A stretch of 64,000 nt of DNA from Polaribacter batillariae (GCF_017498485.1 NZ_CP071795.1:124001-188000); one strand, 5' to 3'; positions 18,158 to 28,567 are shown, counted from the stretch's first letter. The notes: generated by a model from the sequence alone, not told the origin. Program-made: numbers and translations.

Positions 18158-20479
18158 TTGAATAATTACTTAAATTCCTTAAACGAAGCCCAAAAACAGG
18201 CTGTTTTACAAAAAGATGGGCCCATGATTATTGTTGCTGGTGCAGGTTCTGGTAAAACACGTGTTTTAACTTATAGAATTGCACACCTAATGCAACAAGG
18301 AGTAGATGCGTTTAATATTTTGTCGCTTACATTTACAAATAAGGCTGCAAGAGAAATGAAAGAAAGAATTGCTTCTGTAGTGGGTGTTAGCGAAGCAAAA
18401 AACCTTTGGATGGGAACTTTTCACTCGGTTTTTGCACGCATTTTACGTTCGGAAGCAGATAAGTTAGGTTTTCCTTCGAACTTTACAATTTACGATACGC
18501 AAGATTCTGTTCGTTTAATTTCTTCGATTATAAAAGAAATGAATTTAGACAAAGAACGTTACAAACCAAAACAAATTTTAGGTAGAATTTCTTCTTTTAA
18601 AAACAGTTTAATTACGGTTAGAGCCTATTTTAATAATTCCGATTTACAAGAAGCAGATTTGCATGCAAGCCGACCAAAAGTAGGCGAAATTTACAAAGAA
18701 TATGTAGATAGATGTTTTAAAGCAGGCGCTATGGATTTTGACGATTTGTTGTTAAGAACCAACGAATTATTAGCACGTTTTCCAGAAGTTTTGGCAAAAT
18801 ACCAAGACCGTTTTCGATATATTATGGTCGATGAGTATCAAGATACAAACCATTCGCAATATATTATTGTTAGAGCGTTGGCAGACCGTTTTCAAAATAT
18901 TTGTGTGGTAGGTGACGATTCGCAAAGTATTTATAGTTTTAGAGGTGCAAATATTCAGAATATTTTAAATTTTCAGAAAGATTATCCAGATGTTAAAACC
19001 TTTAAATTAGAGCAAAATTATCGTTCTACAAGCAACATTGTAAACGCAGCAAATTCTGTAATAGCAAAAAACAAAACAAAGTTAGACAAAGAAGTTTGGA
19101 CTTCTAACGACGCAGGAGATTCTATAAACGTAATGCGTACCATTTCAGATGGAGAAGAAGGGCGTTTTGTGGCCCAATCTATTTGGGAAAACCACATGAA
19201 CAACCAAATGCAATTGAGTAATTTTTGTGTTTTATACCGTACAAATTCACAATCGAGAGCCATAGAAGATGCTTTAAGAAAGAAAAATTTAGACTATAAA
19301 ATTTACGGTGGAATTTCCTTTTATCAGCGAAAAGAAATCAAAGATATTTTGTCTTACTTACGTATATTAATCAATCCAAACGACGAAGAAGCACTAAAAA
19401 GAATTATTAATTATCCCGCTCGTGGAATTGGCGCAACAACGATAGATAAGCTTACCATTGCCGCAAATCATTATAAAAAATCTATTTTCGATATTATAAA
19501 ATATATCGATAAAATCGATTTAAAAATAAATTCTGGAACCAAAAATAAGTTGCAGAATTTTATGAATATGATTTTGCGCTTACAAATTGAAGCAAAAACA
19601 AAAAATGCTTTCGAAATTGCCGAAATTGTTGTAAAACAAACCCAATTAATTAAAGATTTAGAAAAAGACGGAACACCAGAAGCCGTTAGTAAGGTAGAAA
19701 ATGTACAAGAATTATTAAACGGAATTAAAGATTTTATTACAGACAAAATAGAACAAGGAGAAGATGCTTCTTTAACTTCCTTTTTAGAAGATGTAGCGTT
19801 GGCGACAGATTTCGATTCAGAAAAAAATAACGACAAACCAAGCGTTTCTCTAATGACCATTCATCAATCGAAAGGATTGGAATATTCGCACGTTTATATT
19901 GTTGGTTTAGAAGAAAATTTATTTCCATCTGCCATGAGTATGAATACCAGAAGCGAATTAGAAGAAGAACGCAGATTATTTTATGTAGCATTAACCAGAG
20001 CAGAAAAAGTGGCTTATTTAACCTATGCACAAACACGTTACAGATGGGGAAAATTAATAGACTCGGAACCCAGCCGATTTTTAGAAGAAATAGACGACCA
20101 GTTTTTACACTATATCACACCAAAAGTACCAGAACCTTCTATAAATAGATTTGTAGATAAAAGTATTTTTGATGATGCTCCAAAAGGAATCCGTTTTCAA
20201 AAACCTATTCAACGTAAAAAAAAGGAACGCGATTTGGTAAAAAAGAAAGAAACGATGCTTGCTAAAAATTTAAAAAAAGTATCGCAAGTGACGCCAAAAA
20301 CAAATCTTTTTAATGGAGAAATTATTGCAGGAAATATAGTAGAACACAATAGATTTGGCAAAGGAACCGTTTTAGGAATAGAAGGAAAAGGCCCAGATAA
20401 AAAGGCAGAAATAGAATTCGCAACCGTAGGAAAAAAGAAATTACTATTACAGTTTGCAAAACTAAAAGTTATCAGTTAA
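18158..20479 (+). CDS. uvrD: UvrD/PcrA-type ATP-dependent 3'-5' DNA helicase
   Basis: 773 residues of superfamily 1A. Walker A is VAGAGSGKTRVLTYR near residue 27; further motifs are LTFTNKAAREMKER, VDEYQDTNHSQY (DExx), VVGDDSQSIYSFRGAN, LEQNYRST, LMTIHQSKGLEY and YVALTRAEK. A Tudor-like C-terminal segment (VEHNRFGKGTVLGIEGKG) is typical of PcrA/UvrD. The start appears to be TTG at 18158 (NNYLNSLNEAQKQAV), because no suitable ATG gives the conserved N-terminus. Roles in repair and in clearing replication obstacles are family knowledge. Confidence 0.93.
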   Translation: MNNYLNSLNEAQKQAVLQKDGPMIIVAGAGSGKTRVLTYRIAHLMQQGVDAFNILSLTFTNKAAREMKERIASVVGVSEAKNLWMGTFHSVFARILRSEADKLGFPSNFTIYDTQDSVRLISSIIKEMNLDKERYKPKQILGRISSFKNSLITVRAYFNNSDLQEADLHASRPKVGEIYKEYVDRCFKAGAMDFDDLLLRTNELLARFPEVLAKYQDRFRYIMVDEYQDTNHSQYIIVRALADRFQNICVVGDDSQSIYSFRGANIQNILNFQKDYPDVKTFKLEQNYRSTSNIVNAANSVIAKNKTKLDKEVWTSNDAGDSINVMRTISDGEEGRFVAQSIWENHMNNQMQLSNFCVLYRTNSQSRAIEDALRKKNLDYKIYGGISFYQRKEIKDILSYLRILINPNDEEALKRIINYPARGIGATTIDKLTIAANHYKKSIFDIIKYIDKIDLKINSGTKNKLQNFMNMILRLQIEAKTKNAFEIAEIVVKQTQLIKDLEKDGTPEAVSKVENVQELLNGIKDFITDKIEQGEDASLTSFLEDVALATDFDSEKNNDKPSVSLMTIHQSKGLEYSHVYIVGLEENLFPSAMSMNTRSELEEERRLFYVALTRAEKVAYLTYAQTRYRWGKLIDSEPSRFLEEIDDQFLHYITPKVPEPSINRFVDKSIFDDAPKGIRFQKPIQRKKKERDLVKKKETMLAKNLKKVSQVTPKTNLFNGEIIAGNIVEHNRFGKGTVLGIEGKGPDKKAEIEFATVGKKKLLLQFAKLKVIS

Positions 20480-20653
20480 AAATTGATTTTAATTCTCTTA
20501 AAAATCATCAGTATAACTAAAAATAAATTGCTATTTTGCAACTTCAAATAAATTAAAAGAAAAATCTTGTTTGGTAGCGTACAATCGAAACTTTAAAATA
20601 GAAATACTTACTTATATTTTAACCCCTACAAGATACTTCACAAAAATAAAAAA

Positions 20654-21304
20654 ATGACATTCGATTTAGAATACAATTCAGAAAGACCATTAATGATTAT
20701 TCCAGAATATGGCAGGCATATACAAAAAATGGTAGATCATTGCGTAGCTTTAGAAGATGAAGAAGAACGTAACAAAATGGCCAAAGCCATCGTAGATGTT
20801 ATGGGTAATTTACAACCACATTTACGTGATGTGCCAGATTTTAAACACAAATTATGGGACCAATTATACATCATGTCCGATTTTAAACTAGATGCAAAAT
20901 CTCCATATCCAATTCCTTCAAGAGAAGAATTACAAGAAAAACCAGAGCGTTTACCATATCCAAAATACGCATCGAAATATAGGTATTATGGAAATAACAT
21001 TCAAACCATGATAGATGTAGCCTTAAGTTGGGAAGAAGGAGAAAAAAAAGAAGCATTGGTTTATACGATTGCCAATCATATGAAAAAATGTTATTTAAAT
21101 TGGAATAAAGACACTGTAGATGATGCCATAATATTTAACCATTTATATGATTTATCTGATGGGAAATTAGATTTAAGAAACTCCGAAGAAGAACTATCTG
21201 AAACTAAAAATTTATTAAAAAAGAGAAATTCTCAAGGGCAAAACAATTCTAAAAACCACAAAAAACAAAACAATAACAATCATAAAAATAGAAAAAGATA
21301 TTAA
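20654..21304 (+). CDS. DUF4290 domain protein
   Basis: 216 residues. The family-typical N-terminus (FDLEYNSERPLMIIPEYGRH) is followed by acidic helices and ends in a low-complexity Asn/Lys/His-rich basic tail (QGQNNSKNHKKQNNNNHKNR) that could bind nucleic acid. The family is conserved in Bacteroidota and commonly precedes murA, as here, with a three-base gap suggesting co-transcription. Function unknown. Confidence 0.88.
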   Translation: MTFDLEYNSERPLMIIPEYGRHIQKMVDHCVALEDEEERNKMAKAIVDVMGNLQPHLRDVPDFKHKLWDQLYIMSDFKLDAKSPYPIPSREELQEKPERLPYPKYASKYRYYGNNIQTMIDVALSWEEGEKKEALVYTIANHMKKCYLNWNKDTVDDAIIFNHLYDLSDGKLDLRNSEEELSETKNLLKKRNSQGQNNSKNHKKQNNNNHKNRKRY

Positions 21305-21307
21305 TTA

Positions 21308-22618
21308 ATGGCATCATTTAAAATAGAAGGTGGTCACAAATTAAGCGGAACAATAACGCCACAAGGAGCAAAAAACGAAGTTTTACAAATATTGTGTGCA
21401 GTTTTACTAACGCCAAAAAGAGTTGTCGTAAATAACGTACCAGACATTATAGACGTAAATAAATTAATTTTTATTCTTGGAGAATTAGGTGTAAAAGTCG
21501 AAAAATTAAGCAAAAACTCATACGCTTTTCAAGCAGATGATATTGATTTAGATTATTTAGAATCGGCAGATTTTAAAAGAGATGGAAGCTCTTTACGTGG
21601 CTCAATTATGATTGTAGGACCACTTTTAGCACGTTTTGGAAGAGGATACATACCACGTCCTGGAGGCGATAAAATCGGTCGAAGACGTTTAGATACACAT
21701 TTCGAAGGTTTTATTAGGCTAGGTGCCAAGTTTAGGTACAATAAAGAAGAATCTTTTTACGGAGTAGAAGCAGAAGAATTACAAGGTGTAGAAATGTTGT
21801 TAGATGAAGCTTCTGTAACAGGAACTGCCAATATTTTAATGGCAGCAGTTTTAGCAAAAGGAACCACAAAAATTTACAATGCAGCTTGCGAACCTTACAT
21901 TCAGCAATTATGTAAAATGCTAAATTCTATGGGAGCAAAAATCTTTGGAGTTGGCTCGAATTTGTTAACAATCGAAGGCGTAGATGCTTTACAAGGCTGT
22001 GAACATACAGTTTTACCAGATATGATTGAAATCGGTTCGTGGATTGGTGTGGCTGTAATGACCAGATCTGAATTAACCATAAAAAATGTGAGTTGGGAAA
22101 ACCTCGGGCAAATACCAAACGTGTTTAGAAAATTAGGAATCACTCTCGAAAAAAGAAACGACGATATTTACATTCCAGCACAAGACTCCTATAAAATTAA
22201 AAATTATATAGACGGTTCTGTGTTAACAGTTGCAGATGCTCCTTGGCCTGGTTTTACACCAGATTTGTTAAGCATCGTTTTAGTAATTGCAACACAAGCA
22301 AAAGGAACCGTTTTAATTCATCAAAAAATGTTCGAAAGCAGGTTGTTTTTTGTTGATAAATTAATAGATATGGGCGCAAAAGTTATTCTATGCGACCCAC
22401 ATAGAGCAACCGTAATTGGGCAAAACCACCAATCGCAATTAAAAGCAACTAAAATGACCTCACCAGATATTAGAGCAGGCATCTCTTTGTTAATTGCAGC
22501 ACTTTCTGCAAGCGGAACATCTATAATTAACAATATCGAACAAATAGACAGAGGTTACGAAAATATCGAAGCCCGGTTAAAATCTATTGGCGCAAAAATA
22601 GAGAGAGTTGAAGATTAA
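21308..22618 (+). CDS. murA: UDP-N-acetylglucosamine 1-carboxyvinyltransferase
   Basis: First committed step of peptidoglycan synthesis: enolpyruvyl transfer to UDP-GlcNAc. 436 residues with the family's two-lobed organisation, GAKNEVLQ near residue 20 (substrate Lys/Asn) and SLRGSIMIVGPLLARFG. The active-site loop reads PRPGGDKIGRRRLDTH, so residue 121 is Asp where E. coli has Cys115. Enzymes with Asp there are active but not alkylated by fosfomycin (established for several bacteria). It sits between DUF4290 and a phosphodiesterase gene with 3-base gaps. Confidence 0.95.
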   Translation: MASFKIEGGHKLSGTITPQGAKNEVLQILCAVLLTPKRVVVNNVPDIIDVNKLIFILGELGVKVEKLSKNSYAFQADDIDLDYLESADFKRDGSSLRGSIMIVGPLLARFGRGYIPRPGGDKIGRRRLDTHFEGFIRLGAKFRYNKEESFYGVEAEELQGVEMLLDEASVTGTANILMAAVLAKGTTKIYNAACEPYIQQLCKMLNSMGAKIFGVGSNLLTIEGVDALQGCEHTVLPDMIEIGSWIGVAVMTRSELTIKNVSWENLGQIPNVFRKLGITLEKRNDDIYIPAQDSYKIKNYIDGSVLTVADAPWPGFTPDLLSIVLVIATQAKGTVLIHQKMFESRLFFVDKLIDMGAKVILCDPHRATVIGQNHQSQLKATKMTSPDIRAGISLLIAALSASGTSIINNIEQIDRGYENIEARLKSIGAKIERVED

Positions 22619-22648
22619 AATATGAACCCTAAAAAAGAAACACTTCTC

Positions 22649-23548
22649 ATGAAAAACATCTTATTACTTGCAGTCTTATTTATAACAACCATCACTTTTT
22701 CGCAAAAAAAGAAGGTTTTATTGGTAGGTATTGATGGCTTACAATTCGAAGAATTGGCAAAAGTAAAAACCCCAAACTTCGATAAATTTAATATAAAAAA
22801 AGGTTTTAATGGAGGTTTGTTTGGTACAGATTCTCAACAAGTAACTTTAAGTGGACCAAGTTGGGTAACTATTTTAACAGGAGTTTGGACAGATCATCAC
22901 AAAATTACAAGCAATTCTCAAAACCAAGTTAGTGCTTCCAAAAGTGTCTTTAATTATTTAAAAACTTCAAATTCAAAATTAAAAACAGCAAGTATTTCAA
23001 CCTGGAAAAACATCAATTTATTATTGTACAAAGACATGTATTTGGTAGATTTTGCTACTCAAGGCGGTTTAGATGATAATTCAACAAAAATAGCTGTCGA
23101 TTTAATTGAAAAAAAAGGGTTAGATTTCGTGTTTGTACATCTAGATGATGTAGATCATGCAGGGCATGGTTATGGTTTTGGAGAAAAATATTCAAACGCT
23201 ATTTTAAAAATGGATGAAAATATTGGTCAACTTTTAAAAGCTACAGAATATAGAAATCAAAATTTTAACGAAGATTGGTTTATTATTTTAGTTACAGATC
23301 ATGGTAGAGATTCCAAAGGTTTTGGGCATGGAAATCAAACCATTTCAGAAAAAACCATTTTTGTAGGTTTAAATAGGAAAGGAAACTCATTTTTCGAAAA
23401 TGTAAATAACAATACAAAAATCAATACAATTCAAGAGTTAGAAAAACAAACCATTCCACAAACAGCAGTAGTACCCACAATTTTAAAATTTTTAGAAATT
23501 CCCATAAAAAAAGAATGGAAATTAGATTCCCAACCTTTAATAAACTAA
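22649..23548 (+). CDS. Secreted type I phosphodiesterase / alkaline-phosphatase-superfamily protein
   Basis: 299 residues. The signal peptide is MKNILLLAVLFITTITFSQ. The frame is open from 22622, but the Met at 22649 gives a compact signal. Metal and nucleophile motifs of the nucleotide pyrophosphatase/phosphodiesterase family are present: LVGIDGLQFEELAKVKTPN, SGPSWVTILTGVWTDHH (nucleophilic Thr/Ser region), DDVDHAGHGYGFG and VTDHGRDSKGFGHGN. Probably periplasmic; the substrate (nucleotide, phospholipid or other phosphoester) cannot be told. Confidence 0.85.
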   Translation: MKNILLLAVLFITTITFSQKKKVLLVGIDGLQFEELAKVKTPNFDKFNIKKGFNGGLFGTDSQQVTLSGPSWVTILTGVWTDHHKITSNSQNQVSASKSVFNYLKTSNSKLKTASISTWKNINLLLYKDMYLVDFATQGGLDDNSTKIAVDLIEKKGLDFVFVHLDDVDHAGHGYGFGEKYSNAILKMDENIGQLLKATEYRNQNFNEDWFIILVTDHGRDSKGFGHGNQTISEKTIFVGLNRKGNSFFENVNNNTKINTIQELEKQTIPQTAVVPTILKFLEIPIKKEWKLDSQPLIN

Positions 23549-23561
23549 AAAATATTAAAAA

Positions 23562-23587
23562 TAGTGTCAGTTTGACACTATTTTTTT
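23562..23587 (+). terminator. Intrinsic terminator after the murA operon
   Basis: Stem TAGTGTCA (23562-23569) and TGACACTA (23573-23580) with a three-base loop, followed by seven T. Confidence 0.85.
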
Positions 23588-23639
23588 GTTGGCAACATTT
23601 TTGTCAATAAATTAGAGACAATTTAACGATTACAAAGAA

Positions 23640-24188
23640 ATGAGCAAGAAAGAAAATATAAAAGAAGAAGAAATAAACAAAGAGCAAGAAATAGCTCAAG
23701 TTGAAGAAAATCAAGAAGTTGAAGAAGAAGTTGTAAAAGAAGAACCAACTGCAGAGGCATTATTAGAAGCCGAAAAAGATAAATTTTTAAGATTATTTGC
23801 AGAGTTCGAAAACTATAAAAAAAGAACCACAAGAGAAAGAATTGAGCTTTTTAAGACAGCAGGACAAGAAGTTATGACATCTTTACTGCCAGTTATAGAC
23901 GATTTCGAACGTGCTTTGTCACATATCGAAGAAGACAAAGAAGCAGAAGAATTAAGAAAAGGAGTTTTATTAATTTATCAAAAATTTTACAACACTTTAG
24001 AACAAAAAGGATTATCGAAAATAGAAACCAATGCCGGTGATGTTTTTGATGCCGAAATTCATGAAGCAATTACACAAATTGCGGCACCATCTGAAGATAT
24101 GAAAGGAAAAGTAATTGACTGTGTAGAAAAAGGATACAAATTAGGAGATAAGATTATTCGTTACCCAAAAGTGGTAATAGGACAGTAA
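23640..24188 (+). CDS. grpE: GrpE nucleotide-exchange factor
   Basis: 182 residues. A long acidic, Glu/Lys-rich N-terminal extension (residues 1-45) leads into the coiled-coil dimer helix (LFAEFENYKKRTTRERIE) and the C-terminal beta domain (DAEIHEAITQI, VEKGYKLGDKIIRYPKVVIG). It releases ADP from DnaK. It lies 98 bases before dnaJ; no dnaK or CIRCE operator is seen here. Confidence 0.95.
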   Translation: MSKKENIKEEEINKEQEIAQVEENQEVEEEVVKEEPTAEALLEAEKDKFLRLFAEFENYKKRTTRERIELFKTAGQEVMTSLLPVIDDFERALSHIEEDKEAEELRKGVLLIYQKFYNTLEQKGLSKIETNAGDVFDAEIHEAITQIAAPSEDMKGKVIDCVEKGYKLGDKIIRYPKVVIGQ

Positions 24189-24286
24189 ACAAGTGGGCAA
24201 TCTTATAGTTTTCGGTAAGCAGTAAAAAACGAACTGTTTACTAAAAATTGCATACTAAAGACTAAAATACTGCAAACTAATAAAAA

Positions 24287-25423
24287 ATGGCAAAACAAGA
24301 TTATTACGAAATATTAGGCATTTCTAAATCCGCTTCACAAGCAGAAATTAAAAAGGCCTACAGGAAAATGGCAATTAAATATCATCCAGACAGAAATCCG
24401 GACGATAAAACTGCGGAAGAAAACTTTAAAAAAGCAGCAGAAGCTTATGAAGTTTTAAGCGACGAAAATAAAAAAGCACGTTACGACCAATATGGTCACG
24501 CAGCTTTCGACGGTCCACAAGGTGGTGGTGGTTTTGGTGGTGGCATGAATATGGACGACATATTCAGTCAATTTGGAGACATTTTCGGAGGCAGTGGCGG
24601 TTTTGGCGGTGGCTTTGGAGGTTTTGGCGGTGGTAGTGGCCAACGTCAAGCCAGAGTAAAAGGAAGTAACATGCGTATTCGCGTAAAACTAACTTTAGAA
24701 GAAATTGCAAAAGGAGTAGAGAAGAAAGTAAAGGTTCGTAGAAAAGTTCAAGCAGATGGGGTAACCTATAAAACCTGCACAACCTGTAACGGATCTGGAC
24801 AACAAATGCGTGTTACCAATACCATTTTAGGTAGAATGCAAACCGCAACTACTTGTAGTACTTGTTCTGGTGCTGGAGAAATAATGAATAGCAAACCTAA
24901 TGGTGCAGATGCACAAGGTTTAATTACAAAAGAAGAAACAGTTTCTATAAACATTCCTGCAGGTGTTACTGAAGGAGTTCAATTAAAAGTTGGCGGAAAA
25001 GGAAACGATGCTCCAGGAAAAAATTCTATTTCTGGAGATTTATTAGTTCTTATTGAAGAAATTCCGCATAAAAAACTAAAAAGAGAAGGAACAAATATCC
25101 ACTACGATTTATACATCAACTTTTCCGAAGCAGTTTTAGGGGTTAGTAAAGAAGTAGAAACCGTTACAGGAAAAGTAAAAATAAAAATAGAACCAGGAAC
25201 ACAATCTGGTAAAATATTAAGACTAAAAGGAAAAGGTTTACCAAGTATAGAACATTATGGAACAGGAGATTTCTTGATTCATGTTAACGTTTGGACCCCT
25301 CAACACTTAGACAAAGAGCAAAAACAATTTTTCGAAAAAATGTTTAATAACGAAAATTTTACACCCAACCCTAATGTCTCCGACAAATCTTTTTTTGAAA
25401 AAGTAAAGGATATGTTTTCTTAA
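24287..25423 (+). CDS. dnaJ: Chaperone DnaJ (Hsp40)
   Basis: 378 residues. J domain at 1-70 with the HPD motif in [11 protein letters not shown], then a Gly/Phe-rich linker (~75-120, [12 protein letters not shown]) and substrate-binding beta domains. The zinc-binding region has only two CxxCxGxG units (CTTCNGSG and CSTCSGAG) instead of four. As I recall, this is common to flavobacterial DnaJ proteins, so it is a lineage form rather than damage. It stimulates DnaK ATP hydrolysis. Confidence 0.95.
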   Translation: MAKQDYYEILGISKSASQAEIKKAYRKMAIKYHPDRNPDDKTAEENFKKAAEAYEVLSDENKKARYDQYGHAAFDGPQGGGGFGGGMNMDDIFSQFGDIFGGSGGFGGGFGGFGGGSGQRQARVKGSNMRIRVKLTLEEIAKGVEKKVKVRRKVQADGVTYKTCTTCNGSGQQMRVTNTILGRMQTATTCSTCSGAGEIMNSKPNGADAQGLITKEETVSINIPAGVTEGVQLKVGGKGNDAPGKNSISGDLLVLIEEIPHKKLKREGTNIHYDLYINFSEAVLGVSKEVETVTGKVKIKIEPGTQSGKILRLKGKGLPSIEHYGTGDFLIHVNVWTPQHLDKEQKQFFEKMFNNENFTPNPNVSDKSFFEKVKDMFS

Positions 25424-25490
25424 AGTTAATTTTTTGTTAAAAACATACAAATAATTTTCATAATTATTTTTTTATAAATTTATTTTAAAT

Positions 25491-25498
25491 TATATTTG
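25491..25498 (+). promoter_or_regulatory. Putative promoter -7 box (TATATTTG) after dnaJ
   Basis: A perfect TAnnTTTG match in the dnaJ-rnpB gap. It lies ahead of a short inverted repeat (TGTTAT near 25503, ATAACA near 25519) and the terminator at 25549. It could drive a small RNA of ~70 bases or feed into rnpB. Confidence 0.4.
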
Positions 25499-25548
25499 CA
25501 ATGTTATTGAGAAATCGATAACACTTTTTCTTTTTCATAGCAATTTTT

Positions 25549-25577
25549 CCCACTCATTTTATGAGTGGGTTTTTTTT
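25549..25577 (+). terminator. Strong intrinsic terminator downstream of dnaJ
   Basis: Nine-base stem CCCACTCAT / ATGAGTGGG with a TTT loop (25549-25569), followed by eight T. Confidence 0.92.
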
Positions 25578-25616
25578 ATCAAAATAAACAGTAATTTTAC
25601 AAAAAATATTAAAATT

Positions 25617-25914
25617 TAGCAGGCTTATCTTATCGACTTATATTAAGTAGGAAAGTCCGAACACCAAAGAGTAATCATAGCGGATAACAACCGTCCAACG
25701 TAAGTTGAGGACCAGTGCAACAGAAAGAATGTACAGTTAGGCTGTAGTGAAACCAGGTAAACTCTATGAGGTGCAATGTCATGTATATTAGAGCTTGAGG
25801 GCTACTCGCTCGATTCTAAAGGGTAGGCAGATCGATTCTAAGAGTAATTTTAGAACTAGATAAATGATAAGAACCTTTTTTAAGGTAACAGAATTCGGCT
25901 TATTAGCCTGCTAT
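25617..25914 (+). ncRNA. rnpB: RNase P RNA (bacterial class A-like)
   Basis: RNA subunit of the ribozyme that matures tRNA 5' ends. Conserved core blocks occur in order: AGGAAAGTCCGAACACC near 25651, GTGCAACAGAAAG near 25717, GTAGTGAAACCAGGTAAACTC near 25745, GGGTAGGCAGATCGATTC near 25820, AGATAAATGATAAG near 25858, and ACAGAATTCGGCTTAT near 25889. P1 is formed by AGCAGGCT (from 25618) with AGCCTGCT (25904-25911). The flanking AATATTAAAAT and ATTTTAATATT extend the helix, so exact ends are uncertain by about 10 bases. Confidence 0.95.
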
Positions 25915-26060
25915 TTTAATATTATTTTTACGATATTTTTATTTTTTATTAAAATAACCATCTTTTTTTTATTGAATTCATAAATATTTTAAAAATAGCT
26001 TTTTTTATTTATTAATTACAGCAATCTATTATTTATCTTTTAAAATTCCCATAAAAACTG

Positions 26061-26068
26061 TAAATTTG
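26061..26068 (+). promoter_or_regulatory. Putative aconitase promoter -7 box (TAAATTTG)
   Basis: Perfect TAnnTTTG, 30 bases before the aconitase ATG. No convincing -33 TTG is seen. Confidence 0.5.
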
Positions 26069-26098
26069 TTGTACATAATCATAAAAAAATAACAACAT

Positions 26099-28366
26099 AT
26101 GGCTTTTGACATAGATATGATCAAAAAAGTGTATGCTAACGTTGTGGAACGAGTAGATGCAGCACGTGAAATTACAGGAAAACCTCTAACTTTAGCAGAG
26201 AAAATTTTATATTCTCACCTTTGGGATGGAAAACCAACCAAGGCTTTTACGCGTGGTAAAGACTATGTAGATTTTGCACCAGATAGAATTGCTTTACAAG
26301 ATGCAACTGCACAAATGGCACTTTTACAGTTTATGCAAGCTGGTAAAAGTAAAGTGGCAGTTCCAACAACCACACATTGCGATCACTTAATACAAGCCAA
26401 AAACGGAGCAAGTTCAGATTTGCAATCTGCTTTAAATACAAGCAACGAAGTTTTTAATTTCTTAGAATCTGTATCTAATAAATACGGTTTAGGTTTTTGG
26501 AAACCAGGTGCAGGAATTATCCATCAAGTCGTTTTAGAGAATTACGCATTTCCAGGAGGAATGATGATTGGTACAGATTCTCATACCGTAAATGCAGGAG
26601 GACTAGGAATGGTAGCCATTGGAGTTGGTGGTGCAGACGCTGTAGATGTAATGGCAGGAATGGCCTGGGAATTAAAGTTCCCTAAATTAATCGGAGTTAA
26701 ACTAACAGGAAAACTTTCTGGTTGGACAGCGCCAAAAGATGTTATTTTAAAAGTTGCAGATATTTTAACGGTAAAAGGAGGTACAGGAGCAATTGTAGAA
26801 TATTTTGGAGAAGGTGCAACAGGAATGTCTTGTACAGGTAAAGGTACCATTTGTAATATGGGGGCAGAAATAGGCGCAACAACATCTACTTTTGGTTACG
26901 ACGATTCTATGGAGCGTTATTTACGCGCCACAGATAGAAACGATGTAGCAGATGCAGCTAATAAAGTAAAAGATTATTTAACTGGTGATGCAGAAGTTTA
27001 TGAAAATCCAGAACAATATTTCGATCAGGTTATAGAAATTAACCTATCGGAATTGAGCCCACTATTAAACGGACCTTTTACACCAGATTTATCTACAAAA
27101 GCAGGTGCAGATATGACAAAAGCTGCAAATGATAATGATTGGCCATTAAAAGTAGAATGGGGTTTAATAGGTTCTTGTACAAACTCTTCTTACGAAGATT
27201 TATCAAGAGCAGCATCAATTGCGCAGCAAGCTATTGATAAAAATTTAAAAACAAAAGCAGAATTTGGAATCAATCCAGGTTCAGAAAAAGTAAGATATAC
27301 AGCAGATAGAGATGGAATTTTAGGTGTATTTGAAAAGTTAGATGCAACAATTTTTACAAATGCTTGTGGACCTTGTATCGGTCAATGGGCCAGATATTCA
27401 GATCCTGCAAACGCACCCAAAAACTCCATAATACATTCCTTTAACAGAAACTTCGCAAAACGTGCAGACGGTAATCCAAATACACATGCATTTGTTGCCT
27501 CACCAGAAATGGTAGCAGCAGTTGCCATTGCTGGTCGTTTAGATTTTAATCCTGTAACAGATAAATTAATAAACGAAAATGGTGAAGAAGTAATGCTAGA
27601 CGAACCAACAGGATGGGAATTACCTCCAAAAGGCTTCGAAGTAAAAGACGATGGTTATTTAGCACCAGAAGAAGATGGAAGTCATGTAATAATTGCAGTG
27701 AAAGAAGATTCTGAAAGATTACAACTATTAGAACCTTTTGAACCAATTGGTAACGATATTACTGGAGCAAAATTATTAATAAAAGCCTTTGGTAAATGTA
27801 CTACAGACCATATTTCTATGGCAGGACCATGGTTGCGCTTTAGAGGACATTTAGATAACATTTCTAATAATATGCTAATTGGTGCAGTAAATGCATTTGG
27901 TAAGAAAACCAATTTTGTTAAGAACCAATTAACAGGAGAGTTTGGTGGTGTACCAGATACTGCAAGAGCTTACAAGGCTGCAGGCGTTAAATCTATTGTA
28001 GTGGGTGACCATAATTATGGCGAAGGTTCTTCTAGAGAACACGCCGCAATGGAACCAAGACATTTAGGTGTTGTTGCAGTTTTAGTAAAATCTTTTGCTA
28101 GAATTCACGAAACAAACTTAAAAAAACAAGGAATGTTAGGTTTAACATTTGCAAATGAAGCAGATTACGATTTAATTCAAGAAGATGATACTTTTAACTT
28201 TTTAGATTTAAATGAATTTGCTCCAAATAAACCTTTAACAATTGAAGTGGTACATGCAGATGGAAGTAAAGACATTATAATGGCAAATCATACTTATAAT
28301 GAAAATCAGATTGAATGGTATAATGAAGGTTCTGCATTAAATTTAATAAAAAAAGAGAACGCATAA
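26099..28366 (+). CDS. Aconitate hydratase (mitochondrial-type)
   Basis: 755 residues; isomerises citrate to isocitrate in the TCA cycle with a [4Fe-4S] cluster. Cluster cysteines are in [17 protein letters not shown] (~360) and [11 protein letters not shown] (~423 and 426). The N-terminal substrate-loop motif [10 protein letters not shown] and C-terminal swivelling-domain motif [21 protein letters not shown] are present. The length and N-terminus match the mitochondrial-type aconitase of Bacteroidota rather than the longer AcnA/IRP or AcnB forms, so no bacterial symbol is assigned. Stands alone with its own promoter. Confidence 0.95.
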   Translation: MAFDIDMIKKVYANVVERVDAAREITGKPLTLAEKILYSHLWDGKPTKAFTRGKDYVDFAPDRIALQDATAQMALLQFMQAGKSKVAVPTTTHCDHLIQAKNGASSDLQSALNTSNEVFNFLESVSNKYGLGFWKPGAGIIHQVVLENYAFPGGMMIGTDSHTVNAGGLGMVAIGVGGADAVDVMAGMAWELKFPKLIGVKLTGKLSGWTAPKDVILKVADILTVKGGTGAIVEYFGEGATGMSCTGKGTICNMGAEIGATTSTFGYDDSMERYLRATDRNDVADAANKVKDYLTGDAEVYENPEQYFDQVIEINLSELSPLLNGPFTPDLSTKAGADMTKAANDNDWPLKVEWGLIGSCTNSSYEDLSRAASIAQQAIDKNLKTKAEFGINPGSEKVRYTADRDGILGVFEKLDATIFTNACGPCIGQWARYSDPANAPKNSIIHSFNRNFAKRADGNPNTHAFVASPEMVAAVAIAGRLDFNPVTDKLINENGEEVMLDEPTGWELPPKGFEVKDDGYLAPEEDGSHVIIAVKEDSERLQLLEPFEPIGNDITGAKLLIKAFGKCTTDHISMAGPWLRFRGHLDNISNNMLIGAVNAFGKKTNFVKNQLTGEFGGVPDTARAYKAAGVKSIVVGDHNYGEGSSREHAAMEPRHLGVVAVLVKSFARIHETNLKKQGMLGLTFANEADYDLIQEDDTFNFLDLNEFAPNKPLTIEVVHADGSKDIIMANHTYNENQIEWYNEGSALNLIKKENA

Positions 28367-28390
28367 GAAAAACACTTTCTTACTTATATA

Positions 28391-28567
28391 GGAAGCTGTC
28401 TCGAAAGTATTAAAATTTGTCATTTCGACGGTAATGGAAAAATCTTAATTACTGAATTTCGGTATTTTAGATTTTTCAATAACTTCGTTAGCTACTTTCA
28501 ATCAAGATATATTTTGATTTTAGTAATGCTAAAAATGACAGTTACATTTACTTTTGTGACAGCTTCT
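28391..28567. repeat. MITE-like hairpin repeat, copy A
   Basis: A 177-base element with terminal inverted repeats (GAAGCTGTC / GACAGCTTC) and nested inner inverted repeats (TGTCATTT / AAATGACA; GAAAAATCT / AGATTTTTC), so most of it can fold into one long imperfect hairpin. It is homologous along its length to 55886-56061. No ORF is seen inside. The core around GTCATTTCGAC looks like a dispersed repeat type I recall from other Flavobacteriaceae (recollection only). Confidence 0.8.

Noticed and set aside
19471-19860. 129-residue minus-strand frame inside uvrD
   Set aside because: Shadow of a well-supported helicase gene.
24779-24870. DnaJ with a damaged zinc finger
   Set aside because: Two instead of four CxxCxGxG units is, as I recall, the normal flavobacterial form, and the reading frame is intact.
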